A DNA stretch of 64,000 bases. Origin: Azospirillum sp. TSO35-2 (GTDB lineage Bacteria; Pseudomonadota; Alphaproteobacteria; Azospirillales; Azospirillaceae). The notes below the pieces were generated by a model that was not told where the DNA came from, made no database searches, and saw only the letters and a program-made list of their open reading frames with translations. Location: contig NZ_LGRA01000008.1 in NCBI RefSeq assembly GCF_003116095.1, positions 76,077 through 140,076 on the forward strand. The letters are read 5' to 3'. The first letter of the stretch is position 1. Each line of letters opens with the position of its first letter. The position numbers and the translations under genes are program-made. Of this stretch, positions 34,275 to 43,621 are shown piece after piece.

Positions 34275-35498
34275 ATGGCCAACGCCAGCACGCCGCGCAG
34301 CCAGCGCCTGTGGTACCGCACGCTTCAGAACATCCATCTGTGGACCGGGCTGGTCCTCTGCCTGCCGCTGGTCCTGCTCGGCATCACCGGATCGATTTTG
34401 GTGGTGGAGGACGAGTTGCGCGACCTGACCGGCGACCGTCCCAACCTCGTGCTGCCGACCGGGCCGGCGCAGCCGATGTCGGCGATCCTGGCCGCCGCCC
34501 GCGCCGCCGCCCCGTCCGGCACCCAGCCGGGCTTCATCACCCTTCCCGAGGAGCGGGGCCAGCCGGCGACCGTCCGTCTGGTCGCCGCGCGCAACGGTGA
34601 GAAGGGTGGCTTGCAAGGCGCCCCGCAAGCGGCGCCGCAAGGCCCGGTCGGTGCGCTGACCATCGACCCGGTGTCCTTGGCGGTGCTCGACCGTTCCACC
34701 CCCGGTCAAGTCGCGAACGGCGGCTTCCTGCGCACCGTCCACACGCTGCACGCCAACCTGCTGGTCCGCGACCGCAGCGGGCGCGAGGCGGTCGGCTGGC
34801 TCGGCGTGGCGATGCTGGCGCTCGGCGTCAGCGGGCTGGTGCTGTGGTGGCCGCGGCCCGGCCGTTGGAAGGCCGCCTTCACGGTGAAGGCCGGCGCGCG
34901 CGGCGCCCGTTTCCACCGCGATCTACATGGGGCGGTCGGCATCTGGTCGCTGCTGGTCTTCCTCGTCGTCAGCTTTTCCGGCGTCTACCTCGCCTTTCCG
35001 CAGACGCTGGGGGCGGGGGTGTCGGCGCTGCTGCCGGCGCGCGACCTGCGCGCTCCGGTGACGGTCCAGCCGGTCCGCGGCGCCACCCCGACCGACGTCG
35101 ATCGCGCGGTGGAGCTGGCCCGTCAGGCGCTGCCGGGGGCCGACCTGCGCTTCGTCGCGCCGCCGGCCCGTCCGGACCAGGCCTACCGCATCGGCCTCGC
35201 CCCGGCCGGCCACCCGCAAGGCGCGCCGATGGCGACTGTCTTCGTCGACCCCTGGACCGACCGCGTCGTCGAGCTGCGCGACCCCGCCGCCTATTCGGCC
35301 GGTGAAACCGTGCTGGCGTGGCAGCGCCCGCTGCACGCCGGCGAGGGGCTGGGGCCGTTGTGGAAATGGGCGGTGTTCCTGTCGGGCGTGCTGCCGCCGC
35401 TGTTCGCCGTCACCGGCACCCTGATGTGGTGGCTGAAGCGCAAGGCCCGCCGCGCCAAGGACGCCGAACGCGCCGCCGCCCTCGCCGCGGCGGGCTGA
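34275..35498 (+). CDS. PepSY-associated membrane protein
   Basis: A 407-residue inner-membrane protein with four transmembrane segments: 'LWTGLVLCLPLVLLGITGSI', 'WLGVAMLALGVSGLVLWWP', 'AVGIWSLLVFLVVSFSGVYL' and 'WAVFLSGVLPPLFAVTGTLM'. Large PepSY-type periplasmic loops lie between them, including 'HTLHANLLVRDRSGREAVGW'. Proteins of this type (PiuB-like) occur with siderophore uptake genes and may reduce ferric chelates; direct evidence here is only the position 69 bases after tonB. ATG 34275 is chosen over 34230 because it precedes the first membrane segment by a normal distance. Confidence 0.88.
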   Translation: MANASTPRSQRLWYRTLQNIHLWTGLVLCLPLVLLGITGSILVVEDELRDLTGDRPNLVLPTGPAQPMSAILAAARAAAPSGTQPGFITLPEERGQPATVRLVAARNGEKGGLQGAPQAAPQGPVGALTIDPVSLAVLDRSTPGQVANGGFLRTVHTLHANLLVRDRSGREAVGWLGVAMLALGVSGLVLWWPRPGRWKAAFTVKAGARGARFHRDLHGAVGIWSLLVFLVVSFSGVYLAFPQTLGAGVSALLPARDLRAPVTVQPVRGATPTDVDRAVELARQALPGADLRFVAPPARPDQAYRIGLAPAGHPQGAPMATVFVDPWTDRVVELRDPAAYSAGETVLAWQRPLHAGEGLGPLWKWAVFLSGVLPPLFAVTGTLMWWLKRKARRAKDAERAAALAAAG

Positions 35499-35532
35499 CG
35501 GCGGAGCCGCTTATCGACCGGAGCCGCCGGTA

Positions 35533-36006
35533 TCAGTCGAGCGTCGGTTCCAGACGCTCGTCGAGTTTGCGCTGGTTGTCGACCGCGGCGCGCAGCCGGT
35601 CCTTGGCGGCGCCGCGGCTGCTCTTGCCCGACGCGGCCGGGCGCAGGCCGTTCAGCGCCGCGAGGAAGTTGGAACCGGCGCTGCCCTTGGCCTGCTGGGG
35701 ACGGCGGGCGGTGACCGGCGGAACTTCGACCGTGACCGCGTCGGGCCGGAGGGCGTGGGACCGCGCCTGGGCCTGGGCCTCCACCCGGGCGCGGGCGACG
35801 ATGCGCTCGCGCAGCTCGGCGTCCAGGGTGCGGAACACGCGCGACGCCTCGGTCAGTTCGCGCTCGCGCCCCGAATCGAGCGTGCGGCGCAAGGCGTTCA
35901 CCAGCAGCCGGCATTCCAGCACGCCGGGCACCCGCTCGCGCTCCACCGCACGGGCGAGCACGCCGACGGCTTCCAGGGTTTCGCGGTCGAGAGTGCCCTG
36001 CGGCAT
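35533..36006 (-). CDS. Hypothetical protein
   Basis: A 157-residue soluble protein rich in Arg and Ala. The N-terminal two thirds are predicted helical ('VGVLARAVERERVPGVLECR', 'VNALRRTLDSGRERELTEAS'); the C-terminal part is basic and probably disordered. No family recognised. ATG 36006 is the only good start. It converges on the PepSY protein gene, with about 34 bases between the stop codons. Confidence 0.55.
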   Translation of the reverse strand: MPQGTLDRETLEAVGVLARAVERERVPGVLECRLLVNALRRTLDSGRERELTEASRVFRTLDAELRERIVARARVEAQAQARSHALRPDAVTVEVPPVTARRPQQAKGSAGSNFLAALNGLRPAASGKSSRGAAKDRLRAAVDNQRKLDERLEPTLD

Positions 36007-36126
36007 GAAAAGGTCCGGTCCGAAAGTGGTATGGACGCCGACTATTCACGGCCGCGCTTCCGTATTCAACCCACTTGTGCGCCGTGGCGGCGCAAGGCCG
36101 CCATGACCGGTCCGGCCCCGGCCCCG

Positions 36127-36909
36127 TCAGTGTTTTTCCGCCGGTTCCGGCTGGTCCTGCTCCACCGCGCCGCGCCGCTGCAGCCATTCCGCGATGATCC
36201 AGCACAGCGCCGCCCAGGCGGCGCCGACGCACCAGCCGGCCAGCACGTCGGTCGGCCAATGGACCGCCAGATAGACCCGGCTGGACCCGATCACCAGCGT
36301 CAGCACCATCGCCCACACCAGCAGATAGGCCTTGATCCGCCGCCCGCGGACGAACTGTCCGATCAGCGCCCCCAGCGTCAGGTAGACCACCGCCGACAGC
36401 ATGGCGTGGCCGCTGGGGAAGCTGGCGGAGATCACCTGGTCGCCGTGCGGCACCAGATCGGGGCGGGCGCGGTCGAACAGCGCCTTCAAGACTGAACTCA
36501 GCACGCCGCCGCCGCCGATCGACACCAGCACCAGCAGTGCCGCCGCCCTCTTGCGCAGCAGCAGCAGGAAGCCCAGCGTGGCGATGGTGACCAGCGTCAG
36601 GACGGTGGTGCTGCCGAGCGCGGTCAGGTCGCGCGCCACCCGCGCCAGCCACCAGGGGCCGCCGGGCTGGTCGGGGTCCAGCGGGTTGCGCAGGGCCAGC
36701 AGCACCGCCCGGTCGAAGGTGGAGGTCTCGCCCTCCATCACCTCGCCGGCCAGTTCGGCGAAGCCGAACAGCAGCCCGGCGGACAGCGACAGCCCGATCA
36801 GCAGGCCCAACTGGTGCCGGCCGAGCCGTGACCACAGGCTGCCCTCGCCATTGCCCCGGGGGCCTTCCCGGCCGTTGTTCCCGACCCCGTCCGTCCAGCC
36901 CACCGGCAC
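36127..36909 (-). CDS. PAP2-family membrane phosphatase
   Basis: A 260-residue inner-membrane protein of the phosphatidic acid phosphatase type 2 family. The three signature motifs are present: 'KALFDRARP' (KxxxxxxRP), 'SFPSGHAM' (PSGH) and 'SRVYLAVHWPTD' (SRxxxxxHxxxD). About six membrane segments surround them. It may dephosphorylate undecaprenyl pyrophosphate or a phospholipid such as PgpB substrates; the substrate is not fixed by sequence. It lies 19 bases downstream of a D-2-hydroxyacid dehydrogenase gene read in the same direction. Confidence 0.92.
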   Translation of the reverse strand: MPVGWTDGVGNNGREGPRGNGEGSLWSRLGRHQLGLLIGLSLSAGLLFGFAELAGEVMEGETSTFDRAVLLALRNPLDPDQPGGPWWLARVARDLTALGSTTVLTLVTIATLGFLLLLRKRAAALLVLVSIGGGGVLSSVLKALFDRARPDLVPHGDQVISASFPSGHAMLSAVVYLTLGALIGQFVRGRRIKAYLLVWAMVLTLVIGSSRVYLAVHWPTDVLAGWCVGAAWAALCWIIAEWLQRRGAVEQDQPEPAEKH

Positions 36910-36928
36910 TCTCCCACGCGGTTTCCGT

Positions 36929-37897
36929 CTAGCCCGCGGTCAGGAGCCGCACCGGCGCCCCGGCCGCCCAGGCCAGGATGTCCTCCAGCGCGTCACGGTA
37001 GAACACCGCGTAATTCTCCCGCGTGACGTAGCCCAGATGGGGCGTCAGCACGGTGTTGGGAAGGCTGAGCCAAAGGCTATCCGCCGGAAGAGGCTCGACG
37101 GGGAACACATCGATGCCGGCGCCGCCGATGTGGCCGTGGCGCAGCGCGTCGGTCAGCGCCGTCTCGTCGACCAGCCCGGCGCGCGAGGTGTTGACGAACA
37201 GGGCGGTCGGCTTCATCGCCCCGATCTCCGCCGCGCCGACCACGCCGCGGGTCCGCTCGCTCAGCACCAGATGGACGCTGACCACGTCCGCCGTGGCGAA
37301 CAGCGCGCGCTTCTCCACGCGGGTGACGCCGGCCGCCGCCGCCCGCTCGTCGGTCAGGTTGGGGCTCCAGGCCACCACCTCCATGCCGAAGGCCTGACCG
37401 ACCCGCGCCACCTTGGTGCCGAGCTTGCCCAGCCCCACCAGCCCCAGCCGCTTGCCGGCGAGGTCGCTGGTCAGCCCGGTCTGCCAGCGCCCGTCGCGCA
37501 GCGCCCGCTCCTCCGCCGGGATGCGCTTGGCCAGCGCCAGAATCAGGCCCCAGGTCAGCTCGGCGGTCGGCGTGCCGACCATGCCGGTGCCGCTGACCGG
37601 GATGCCGCGCGCCGCGCACGCCGTCAGGTCGATGGCGTTGTTGCGGGCGCCGGTGGTGACCAGCAGCTTCAGGTTCGGCAGCCGGTCGATCAGCGCCGCC
37701 GGGAAGGGCGTGCGCTCGCGCATCACGACCAGCGCGTCGAACGGCTCCAGCGCCGCCGCCACCGCGTCGATGCCACCCGTGTTTCCATCGGCGAGCGGCT
37801 CGTTGAACACCGTCAGCGTGCTGCCGGCGGGCAGGCGCGACCAGTCGGCGAGGTCGCGGGCGACGTCCTGGTAGTCGTCGAGGATGGCGACGCGCAT
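36929..37897 (-). CDS. D-2-hydroxyacid dehydrogenase family protein
   Basis: A 322-residue NAD-dependent oxidoreductase. The cofactor site is 'GKRLGLVGLGKLGTKVARVG', and the catalytic residues are Arg in 'FVNTSRAGLVDE', Glu in 'GIDVFPVEPLP' and His in 'LTPHLGYVT'. The N-terminal substrate domain begins 'MRVAILDDYQDVARDLADWS'. The exact substrate (glyoxylate, phosphoglycerate or another 2-keto acid) is open. It follows purC by 12 bases, so the two may share a transcript. Confidence 0.92.
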   Translation of the reverse strand: MRVAILDDYQDVARDLADWSRLPAGSTLTVFNEPLADGNTGGIDAVAAALEPFDALVVMRERTPFPAALIDRLPNLKLLVTTGARNNAIDLTACAARGIPVSGTGMVGTPTAELTWGLILALAKRIPAEERALRDGRWQTGLTSDLAGKRLGLVGLGKLGTKVARVGQAFGMEVVAWSPNLTDERAAAAGVTRVEKRALFATADVVSVHLVLSERTRGVVGAAEIGAMKPTALFVNTSRAGLVDETALTDALRHGHIGGAGIDVFPVEPLPADSLWLSLPNTVLTPHLGYVTRENYAVFYRDALEDILAWAAGAPVRLLTAG

Positions 37898-37909
37898 CGC
37901 TCCCGCCCC

Positions 37910-38890
37910 TTACTTGCTGAAGTAGGGCGCCAAGTTGGCGCGGATGCGGTCCAGCACCGGCACGGCCTGGGCCGGCACTTCGAACGGGCGGCCGGTGATG
38001 GTCTCGCCGGCTTCGATGTAGACGCGGGCGGCTTCCAGCACGACGTCGCCGGGGATTTCCGGAATGTCCTGGGTGTAGGGATCGCAGCGGGCGACGACCC
38101 AGTTGCGGACGAAGTCCTTGTCGAAGCTGTCGGGCTTGCCGCCGGTCTCGAACCGCTCCTGGTAGCTGCCGGCGAACCAGTAGCGCGAGCTGTCGGGCGT
38201 GTGGATCTCGTCGGCCAGCAGGATGTTGCCGTCCTGGTCGAAGCCGAACTCGTACTTGGTGTCGACCAGGATCAGGCCGCGCTCCGCCGCCATCGTCTGG
38301 CCGCGGGCGAACAGCGCCAGCGCCTTGTCCGACACCTCGTCCCACTGGGCGCGGGTCAGCAGCTTGCGTTCCACGATCTCGGTCGCGGTCAGCTCCTCGT
38401 CGTGGCCGGCGTCGAAGGCCTTGGTGGTCGGCGTGATGATCGGGGTGCCGAGCTTCTGGTTCTGGCGCAGCCCGTCGGGGAAGATGTGGCCGTACATCTC
38501 GCGCCGGCCCTGCTTGTACATCGACCAGATCGAGGTGCCGGTGGTGCCGGCCATGTAGTCGCGGACCACCACCTCCACCGGCATGATGGTCAGCCGCTTG
38601 GCGACCACCACGTTGGGATCGGGGTATTCCAGCACATGGTTGGCGCAGATGTCCTTCGTCGCCTCGAACCAGAAACGGGCGGTCTGGGTCAGCACCTGGC
38701 CCTTGAACGGGATGGCGGTCAGGATGCGGTCGAAGGCCGACAGCCGGTCGGTGGTGATGAGGATGCGCCTGCCGTCCGGAAGGTCGTAGTTTTCACGCAC
38801 CTTGCCGCGGTAATGATTGGGCAGCTCCGGGATGAAGGCGTCGCGAAGAACGTTGGTCAGGTGCGGGGCGAGCAGGGCGGTGTCAACCAT
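37910..38890 (-). CDS. purC: Phosphoribosylaminoimidazole-succinocarboxamide synthase
   Basis: A 326-residue SAICAR synthetase that joins aspartate to CAIR in purine synthesis. Family motifs are '[20 protein letters not shown]', '[20 protein letters not shown]', '[18 protein letters not shown]', '[20 protein letters not shown]' and '[12 protein letters not shown]'. This is the longer form of the enzyme. ATG 38890 begins the standard N-terminus. It is divergent from a phosphopantetheinyl transferase gene, and the 130-bp space contains two direct copies of GGCCCCCTAT. Confidence 0.96.
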   Translation of the reverse strand: MVDTALLAPHLTNVLRDAFIPELPNHYRGKVRENYDLPDGRRILITTDRLSAFDRILTAIPFKGQVLTQTARFWFEATKDICANHVLEYPDPNVVVAKRLTIMPVEVVVRDYMAGTTGTSIWSMYKQGRREMYGHIFPDGLRQNQKLGTPIITPTTKAFDAGHDEELTATEIVERKLLTRAQWDEVSDKALALFARGQTMAAERGLILVDTKYEFGFDQDGNILLADEIHTPDSSRYWFAGSYQERFETGGKPDSFDKDFVRNWVVARCDPYTQDIPEIPGDVVLEAARVYIEAGETITGRPFEVPAQAVPVLDRIRANLAPYFSK

Positions 38891-39022
38891 GGGGTCCGGA
38901 TCCGGATGCGGGGGCAGAACAAGAGGGGCGCATGATACCCGAAACCCCAGCGGGAGCCAGGACGCTAATTTCCGGGGCCCCCTATGCCGAGGCCCCCTAT
39001 AACACGGGAGGAACGCTGTCCG

Positions 39023-39796
39023 ATGCATGACGACGGCACCAGCATGGCAACCGGCGGGACAGCCGGGCCGATCGACGACTTCATCATTCCGCCGGGGGTG
39101 ATCCGCGTCTGGTTCGCCGATCTCACCGGCTTCGCCGCCCACCGCGCCGCGTTGCGCGCCCTGCTGGCCGAGGACGAGCTGGACCGCGCCGGGCGCTTCC
39201 TGATGGAACGGCTGACCGACCGCTTCATCCTGCGCCGTGGGCTGCTGCGGCTGCTGCTCGGCCGCTGCACCGGGCGGGACCCGGCGTCGCTGCGGTTCGA
39301 CTATGGCACCCACGGCAAGCCGTCGCTGCCGGGAGGGCCGTCCTTCAACCTCGCCGACAGCGAGGATTCGCTGGCCATCGCCGTGGCGGTGGACGGGCTG
39401 GTCGGCGCCGACATCGAGCGGCTGCGCCCGATCGAGAGCGCCGAAGGCATCGCCGAGCGCTTCTTCCACGCGAGCGAGCGCGCGGCGTTGCAGGCGCTTC
39501 CCCCCGACCAGGGCGACGAGGGGTTCCTGCTGGCCTGGACGCGGAAGGAGGCCTTCATCAAGGCGGCCGGTGTCGGGCTGTCGATGCCGCTCGACCGTTT
39601 CGCGGTGGCGGTGACGCCGGGCGAGCCGCCGGCCGTGCTGGCGATCGACGACCGCCTGCGCGCCGACGTCGGCACCCCCGACGGCTGGAGCCTGTTCGAC
39701 CGCCGCGTCCTGCCCGGCACCATCGCCGCCGTCGCCGCCCGCGGCACCGGCTGGACGGTGGAGACCCGGGTGATGGAGGCCGGCTTCCTGGGCTGA
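39023..39796 (+). CDS. 4'-phosphopantetheinyl transferase (Sfp type)
   Basis: A 257-residue enzyme that activates carrier proteins with the coenzyme A arm. It shows the Sfp-type pattern: '[20 protein letters not shown]' (the GKP...N-x-S/A-type lead), '[11 protein letters not shown]' with the Mg-binding acidic pair, and '[15 protein letters not shown]' (WxxKEAxxK). The usual His of 'FNLSHS' reads 'FNLADS', a departure. ATG 39023 follows GGGAGGAA. No polyketide or peptide synthetase lies in the window. Confidence 0.9.
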   Translation: MHDDGTSMATGGTAGPIDDFIIPPGVIRVWFADLTGFAAHRAALRALLAEDELDRAGRFLMERLTDRFILRRGLLRLLLGRCTGRDPASLRFDYGTHGKPSLPGGPSFNLADSEDSLAIAVAVDGLVGADIERLRPIESAEGIAERFFHASERAALQALPPDQGDEGFLLAWTRKEAFIKAAGVGLSMPLDRFAVAVTPGEPPAVLAIDDRLRADVGTPDGWSLFDRRVLPGTIAAVAARGTGWTVETRVMEAGFLG

Positions 39797-39863
39797 GCGG
39801 CCGTCATAGACGCTGACTTTGAAGTGTTCAGCCTCACGATGCCGACCACTCTCGTCATCGACC

Positions 39864-39947
39864 GTCATTCCCGCGAAGGCGGGAATCCAAAGTTCCCAAT
39901 GGGTTCTCTCCTGGGGAAGCCTTGATTCCCGCCTTCACGGGAATGAC
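39864..39947. repeat. REP-like double inverted repeat
   Basis: The left copy (39864-39888) holds ATTCCCGC-GAAG-GCGGGAAT. The right copy (39924-39947) is its near-exact inverse, holding ATTCCCG-CCTTCA-CGGGAAT. GTCATTCCCGCGAAGGCGGG-type repeats are widespread intergenic REP-like elements in proteobacteria. It separates the transferase gene from the convergent FHA gene and may also end transcription. Confidence 0.82.
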
Positions 39948-40013
39948 GCTGAAAGACGGGATTGCCGGTCTGGAAACGATGCGAAGCACCTAAGTTGGCG
40001 CCTATGAGGCCCC

Positions 40014-41903
40014 CTACCGCCCGGTGATCTCCCAGGCGATGCGGGCGGGGTGTTCGCCGAGGTCGAGCGAGCCGATGATGATCTCGCCACGGCCGGACAG
40101 CGCGGCGACATCGCCCTGCTTCAGCAGGCGCGACTCGCCGCCCTCCCGCGACAGCCGGGTGCCGTTGCGGCTGAGATCCTCCAGCACGCCGCCGCCATCG
40201 CCCAGCCGCACCGCCGCGTGCCGGCGCGAGGCCGAGGCGTGGTCCAGCACGATGCCGCAATCGGCGGCGCGGCCGATGACGATCTCCGCCCCGGCATCGG
40301 GCAGCACCACGGTCCGGCCCTGGTAGCGCAGGGTCAGGCGGGCGCCCGCGGGCGGCGGGTTGTAGACGTCGACCGTCATCACCTCCATGCCACCCGCTGC
40401 CATGCCACCCGCCGCCATCCCGGCATCGCCCAGGCGCTGGCCGGGCGGCACGCCGGTGCCCGCCACCGACACCCGCTGCTCGTCGGGGATGGTGGCGATC
40501 TTGGCGATCAGCCCGTCGGCCAGCGCCCGCGGGATGCCGGCGGCGCGCAGGCGGCGGCCCAGCCCGTCGCGCACCTCCTGCACCGACACGCCGGGGGCGG
40601 CCAGTTCGGCGGCCGACTTGACGCGGTTGAATTCCTCGGCCACCCGCTGGATGACGAAGCTGATCTTGTGGTGGCCATAGGCGCTGGCGCCGAGGTCGAG
40701 CAGATAGCCCAGCCGTCCGGCCGCCGTGCCGTGCCGGCCGGCCAGCCGCATCACCGTGTCGGCGAAGGGCAGGTCGATGCCGCCGGTCGCCCAGACGGTC
40801 TTGCCGCGGCGGGTCAGCGTCTCCGCCATCGCCGGGCCACCCATGAAGCCGTCGAAGGCGATCATGCCGTCGACGATCGCCTGGAAGGCCCTGGCGTCGC
40901 TGCCGGCGCCGGTGCGGGTCAGCGGGGTCAGCCCGTCCAGCCCGCCGCGGATGCGGCGCAGCACCGCCTCGCGCGTCTGGACGAAACCGCCGCCGCCGAT
41001 GGCGTTGGACAGCGCCAGCAGCGGTTCGGTGTGCGGCAGCCGGTCGTCCAGGTCGCCGCGCAACGTCGCCAGCAGCGCCAGAATGGCCGAGCCCAGGTCG
41101 GGCGAATAGCCGATCAGCGCGCGGATCGGCTCGCGACCGTCGACGATCTCGGCGGCGAACTCGTCGACCAGCCGGGTGTTCTCGCCGTCGCCCTCCTGGT
41201 GCAGGCGCAGCACCGCGGACAGCTTGGCGCCCCAGTCGCGGTGCGGTTCCAGCAGCGAGCCGACGGCGTGGCTGACGATGCGGTCGCGCTCCTCCACCGG
41301 GCGGTCGACCGCCGCCAGCAGCAGGCCGGCGATGCCGCCGCGCATCAGCGCCTGGTCGAAGGGCGCCAGCGTGTCGGCCTTCTGCGCCAGATCCTTCAGC
41401 GCGGTGAACAGGCGGATGATCTGGTCGTAGCGTTCGTGCGGTTTCAGCCCCAGCATCGGCGCCTGGATGCTGGCCAGCCGGCTGACCGCCGGGTTGAACA
41501 GCAGCGCCTCGCGTTCGAAGTAGCGCAACGGATAGTAGCGGTGGAGCTGTTCGCACGGAACGACGCCCTGGTCGTCCCAATAGCCGCGCAGCAGCCGCAG
41601 CAGCGTCATCCGGCTGTCGAAGGAAAAGACCTGGAGCACATCGGTGCACAGGTTGGCGTCGGTGATCGGCGAGATGGTGGTCAGCGTGCCGCCGCCGCTC
41701 GACGACTTCTGGAAGACGGTTTCCTCGCGGCCGGAGCCGGTGATGCGCACGACGCGGACGACCGGGAACTTGGCGAGGCGCAGCAGATAGTTGGCGCGTT
41801 CCGTCGCCGCCTTCTCATCGTCGAAGACGCCGTCGATGTTCGGCTTGCCGCCCTGTTCGACCACCACTTCGAAGCGCGTCTCGCGCCGCTTGGACATCGC
41901 CAT
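40014..41903 (-). CDS. Large protein with C-terminal FHA domain
   Basis: About 629 residues. The N-terminal 60 residues ('TRFEVVVEQGGKPNIDGVFD') look like a small globular unit. The middle 400 residues are helical, without a recognised family. The last 120 residues are an FHA domain, 'EIVIGRAADCGIVLDHASAS' followed by 'RRHAAVRLG' and 'LEDLSRNGTRL', which would bind phosphothreonine peptides. A repeated 'GMAAGGMAAGGME' linker precedes it. A partner Ser/Thr kinase is not in the window. ATG 41903 and ATG 41897 are both possible starts. It is divergent from dacB. Confidence 0.75.
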   Translation of the reverse strand: MAMSKRRETRFEVVVEQGGKPNIDGVFDDEKAATERANYLLRLAKFPVVRVVRITGSGREETVFQKSSSGGGTLTTISPITDANLCTDVLQVFSFDSRMTLLRLLRGYWDDQGVVPCEQLHRYYPLRYFEREALLFNPAVSRLASIQAPMLGLKPHERYDQIIRLFTALKDLAQKADTLAPFDQALMRGGIAGLLLAAVDRPVEERDRIVSHAVGSLLEPHRDWGAKLSAVLRLHQEGDGENTRLVDEFAAEIVDGREPIRALIGYSPDLGSAILALLATLRGDLDDRLPHTEPLLALSNAIGGGGFVQTREAVLRRIRGGLDGLTPLTRTGAGSDARAFQAIVDGMIAFDGFMGGPAMAETLTRRGKTVWATGGIDLPFADTVMRLAGRHGTAAGRLGYLLDLGASAYGHHKISFVIQRVAEEFNRVKSAAELAAPGVSVQEVRDGLGRRLRAAGIPRALADGLIAKIATIPDEQRVSVAGTGVPPGQRLGDAGMAAGGMAAGGMEVMTVDVYNPPPAGARLTLRYQGRTVVLPDAGAEIVIGRAADCGIVLDHASASRRHAAVRLGDGGGVLEDLSRNGTRLSREGGESRLLKQGDVAALSGRGEIIIGSLDLGEHPARIAWEITGR

Positions 41904-42047
41904 CCCGCCCCCCGGCCGGTCTGTGCCCGGCTCCCTGTCCAACAGCGTTTTCCCGCAATTTTTCTCCAAAATACTTTATCAAAGGTTCTTTCAGAAGCGG
42001 AAAGCCCCTGACTGGCGCCGCAAGATGGCATTTCCGGCCCGTTGCCC

Positions 42048-43529
42048 ATGACCGCATGTTTCCAGATCGCGCCCATCCGGCGGCGCCTGTCCGCCCGGTG
42101 GCTCGCCGCGCTGCTGCTGACCATCCTGACCTCGGCGGTTGTGGCCGCCGGTCCCGTTCATGCCGGTTCCGCCGGGGCCGGCTCCGGCCGCACCGCTGCG
42201 GAGAGCGCCGCCGTCGGCTTCCTTCTGTTCGACGTCGAAACCGGCGGGGTGGTGGAGGCGCGCGACGCCGACCGGCCCTTCATCCCGGCGTCGGTGGCCA
42301 AGCTGCCGACGGTGGTGGCGGCGCTCGCCCTGCTGGGGCCGGACCACCGCTTCACCACGCGGCTGCTCGGCGCCGGTCCGCTGCGCGACGGGGTGCTGCA
42401 CGGCGATCTGGTGCTGCAGGGCGGCGGCGACCCGTCGCTGGCGACCGAGGGGCTGTTGCGGCTGGTCGAGGGGCTGCGCGCCGTCGGGCTGCGCCGGGTG
42501 GAAGGGCGGTTGCTGTACGATGGCGGCCCGCTGCCCGAATTGCCGGAGATCGACGCCGGCCAGCCCTGGGCGGCGCCCTACAACACGGGCGTCGGCGCCC
42601 TGTCGCTGAACTACAACCGTGCATTGCTGGCGTGGCGGCGCGGCGCGGACGGTCGCCTGGCGCCGGAGGCGCTGACGGTCGCCGACGCCGGGCGGCTGCC
42701 GCTGGACAGCGTGACGGCGTTGCCGGCCGCCGCCGGCGCCTTCCCGCTGCTGCCCGATGGTGCCGATCGCTGGCGGGTCGCCGCTGCGGCGGCGGCCGGG
42801 CCCGAGTCGGGGGCGGTCTGGGTGCCGGTGGCGCGGCCCGGGCTGGCCGCCGCCACGCTGTTCCGCCGGCTGGCCGCCGACGCCGGCATCGCGCTGGCGC
42901 CGCCGCTGCCGGGCCGTGCCCCGCCCGGTGCCGCGGTGCTGGCGGCGCTCGACAGCCCGCCGCTGACCGATCTGGCGCGCGGCCTGCTGCGCCATTCCAA
43001 CAACCTGTCGGCCGAGGTGATCGGGCTGGCCGCCGCCCGCCGGCTCGATCCCAGTGTGACGACGCTGGAGCGGTCGGCGGCGCTGCTCCAGGGCTGGCTG
43101 ACGCAGCGGCCGGCGCCGGACGGCCATGGGGCGGCGGGCGGTTGGGCCGGGTTGCGGCTGGCCAACCATTCCGGTCTCGGCACCGGTTCGCGCGCCACGC
43201 CGCGCCAGATGGCGGCGCTGCTGCGGGCCGGCGGCCCGGCGCTGTGGGAGCTGTTGCCGGGGGAGGAGGACGGCAAGGCGCTGCCCGCCGGCGTCCACGC
43301 CAAGTCGGGAACCCTGGCCTACGTCAAGGGGCTGGCTGGGGTGTTGACGGCGTCCAGCGGGCGGCGGCTGGGCTTCGTCCTGTTCATCGCCGACCCGGAA
43401 CGCCGCGCCGCGCTCGACGCCGCGCTCGACCGCCGGGTGACGGCGACGCCGCCCGAGGCCCGCGCCTGGGCGGTCCACGCCCGCGCGGTGCAGACGGAAA
43501 CACTGGACCGTTGGGTCGCGGGCTATTGA
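42048..43529 (+). CDS. dacB: D-alanyl-D-alanine carboxypeptidase/endopeptidase (PBP4 family)
   Basis: A 493-residue periplasmic enzyme that trims or opens peptidoglycan crosslinks. The signal peptide spans about residues 15-40 ('WLAALLLTILTSAVVAAGPV'). Active-site motifs are SxxK in 'FIPASVAKLPTVVA', SxN in 'LLRHSNNLSAEVIG' and KTG as 'HAKSGTLAYVKGL'. The inserted domain of family S13 lies between the first two. I start at ATG 42048; TTG 42042 is two codons earlier. The gene stands alone between FHA and cheD. Confidence 0.94.
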   Translation: MTACFQIAPIRRRLSARWLAALLLTILTSAVVAAGPVHAGSAGAGSGRTAAESAAVGFLLFDVETGGVVEARDADRPFIPASVAKLPTVVAALALLGPDHRFTTRLLGAGPLRDGVLHGDLVLQGGGDPSLATEGLLRLVEGLRAVGLRRVEGRLLYDGGPLPELPEIDAGQPWAAPYNTGVGALSLNYNRALLAWRRGADGRLAPEALTVADAGRLPLDSVTALPAAAGAFPLLPDGADRWRVAAAAAAGPESGAVWVPVARPGLAAATLFRRLAADAGIALAPPLPGRAPPGAAVLAALDSPPLTDLARGLLRHSNNLSAEVIGLAAARRLDPSVTTLERSAALLQGWLTQRPAPDGHGAAGGWAGLRLANHSGLGTGSRATPRQMAALLRAGGPALWELLPGEEDGKALPAGVHAKSGTLAYVKGLAGVLTASSGRRLGFVLFIADPERRAALDAALDRRVTATPPEARAWAVHARAVQTETLDRWVAGY

Positions 43530-43621
43530 CGATGAACGTCATACGACGGAGGATGTGTCTTTATGCTGAAAAGCCGATAAACGCTTCTTAGGCCAACGAT
43601 CGTCGCGGCGATCCTTCCGCG

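Noticed and set aside
39023..39796. Evidence for a polyketide or peptide synthetase cluster next to the phosphopantetheinyl transferase
   Set aside because: None of the neighbouring genes is a synthetase; the enzyme probably serves carrier proteins elsewhere.
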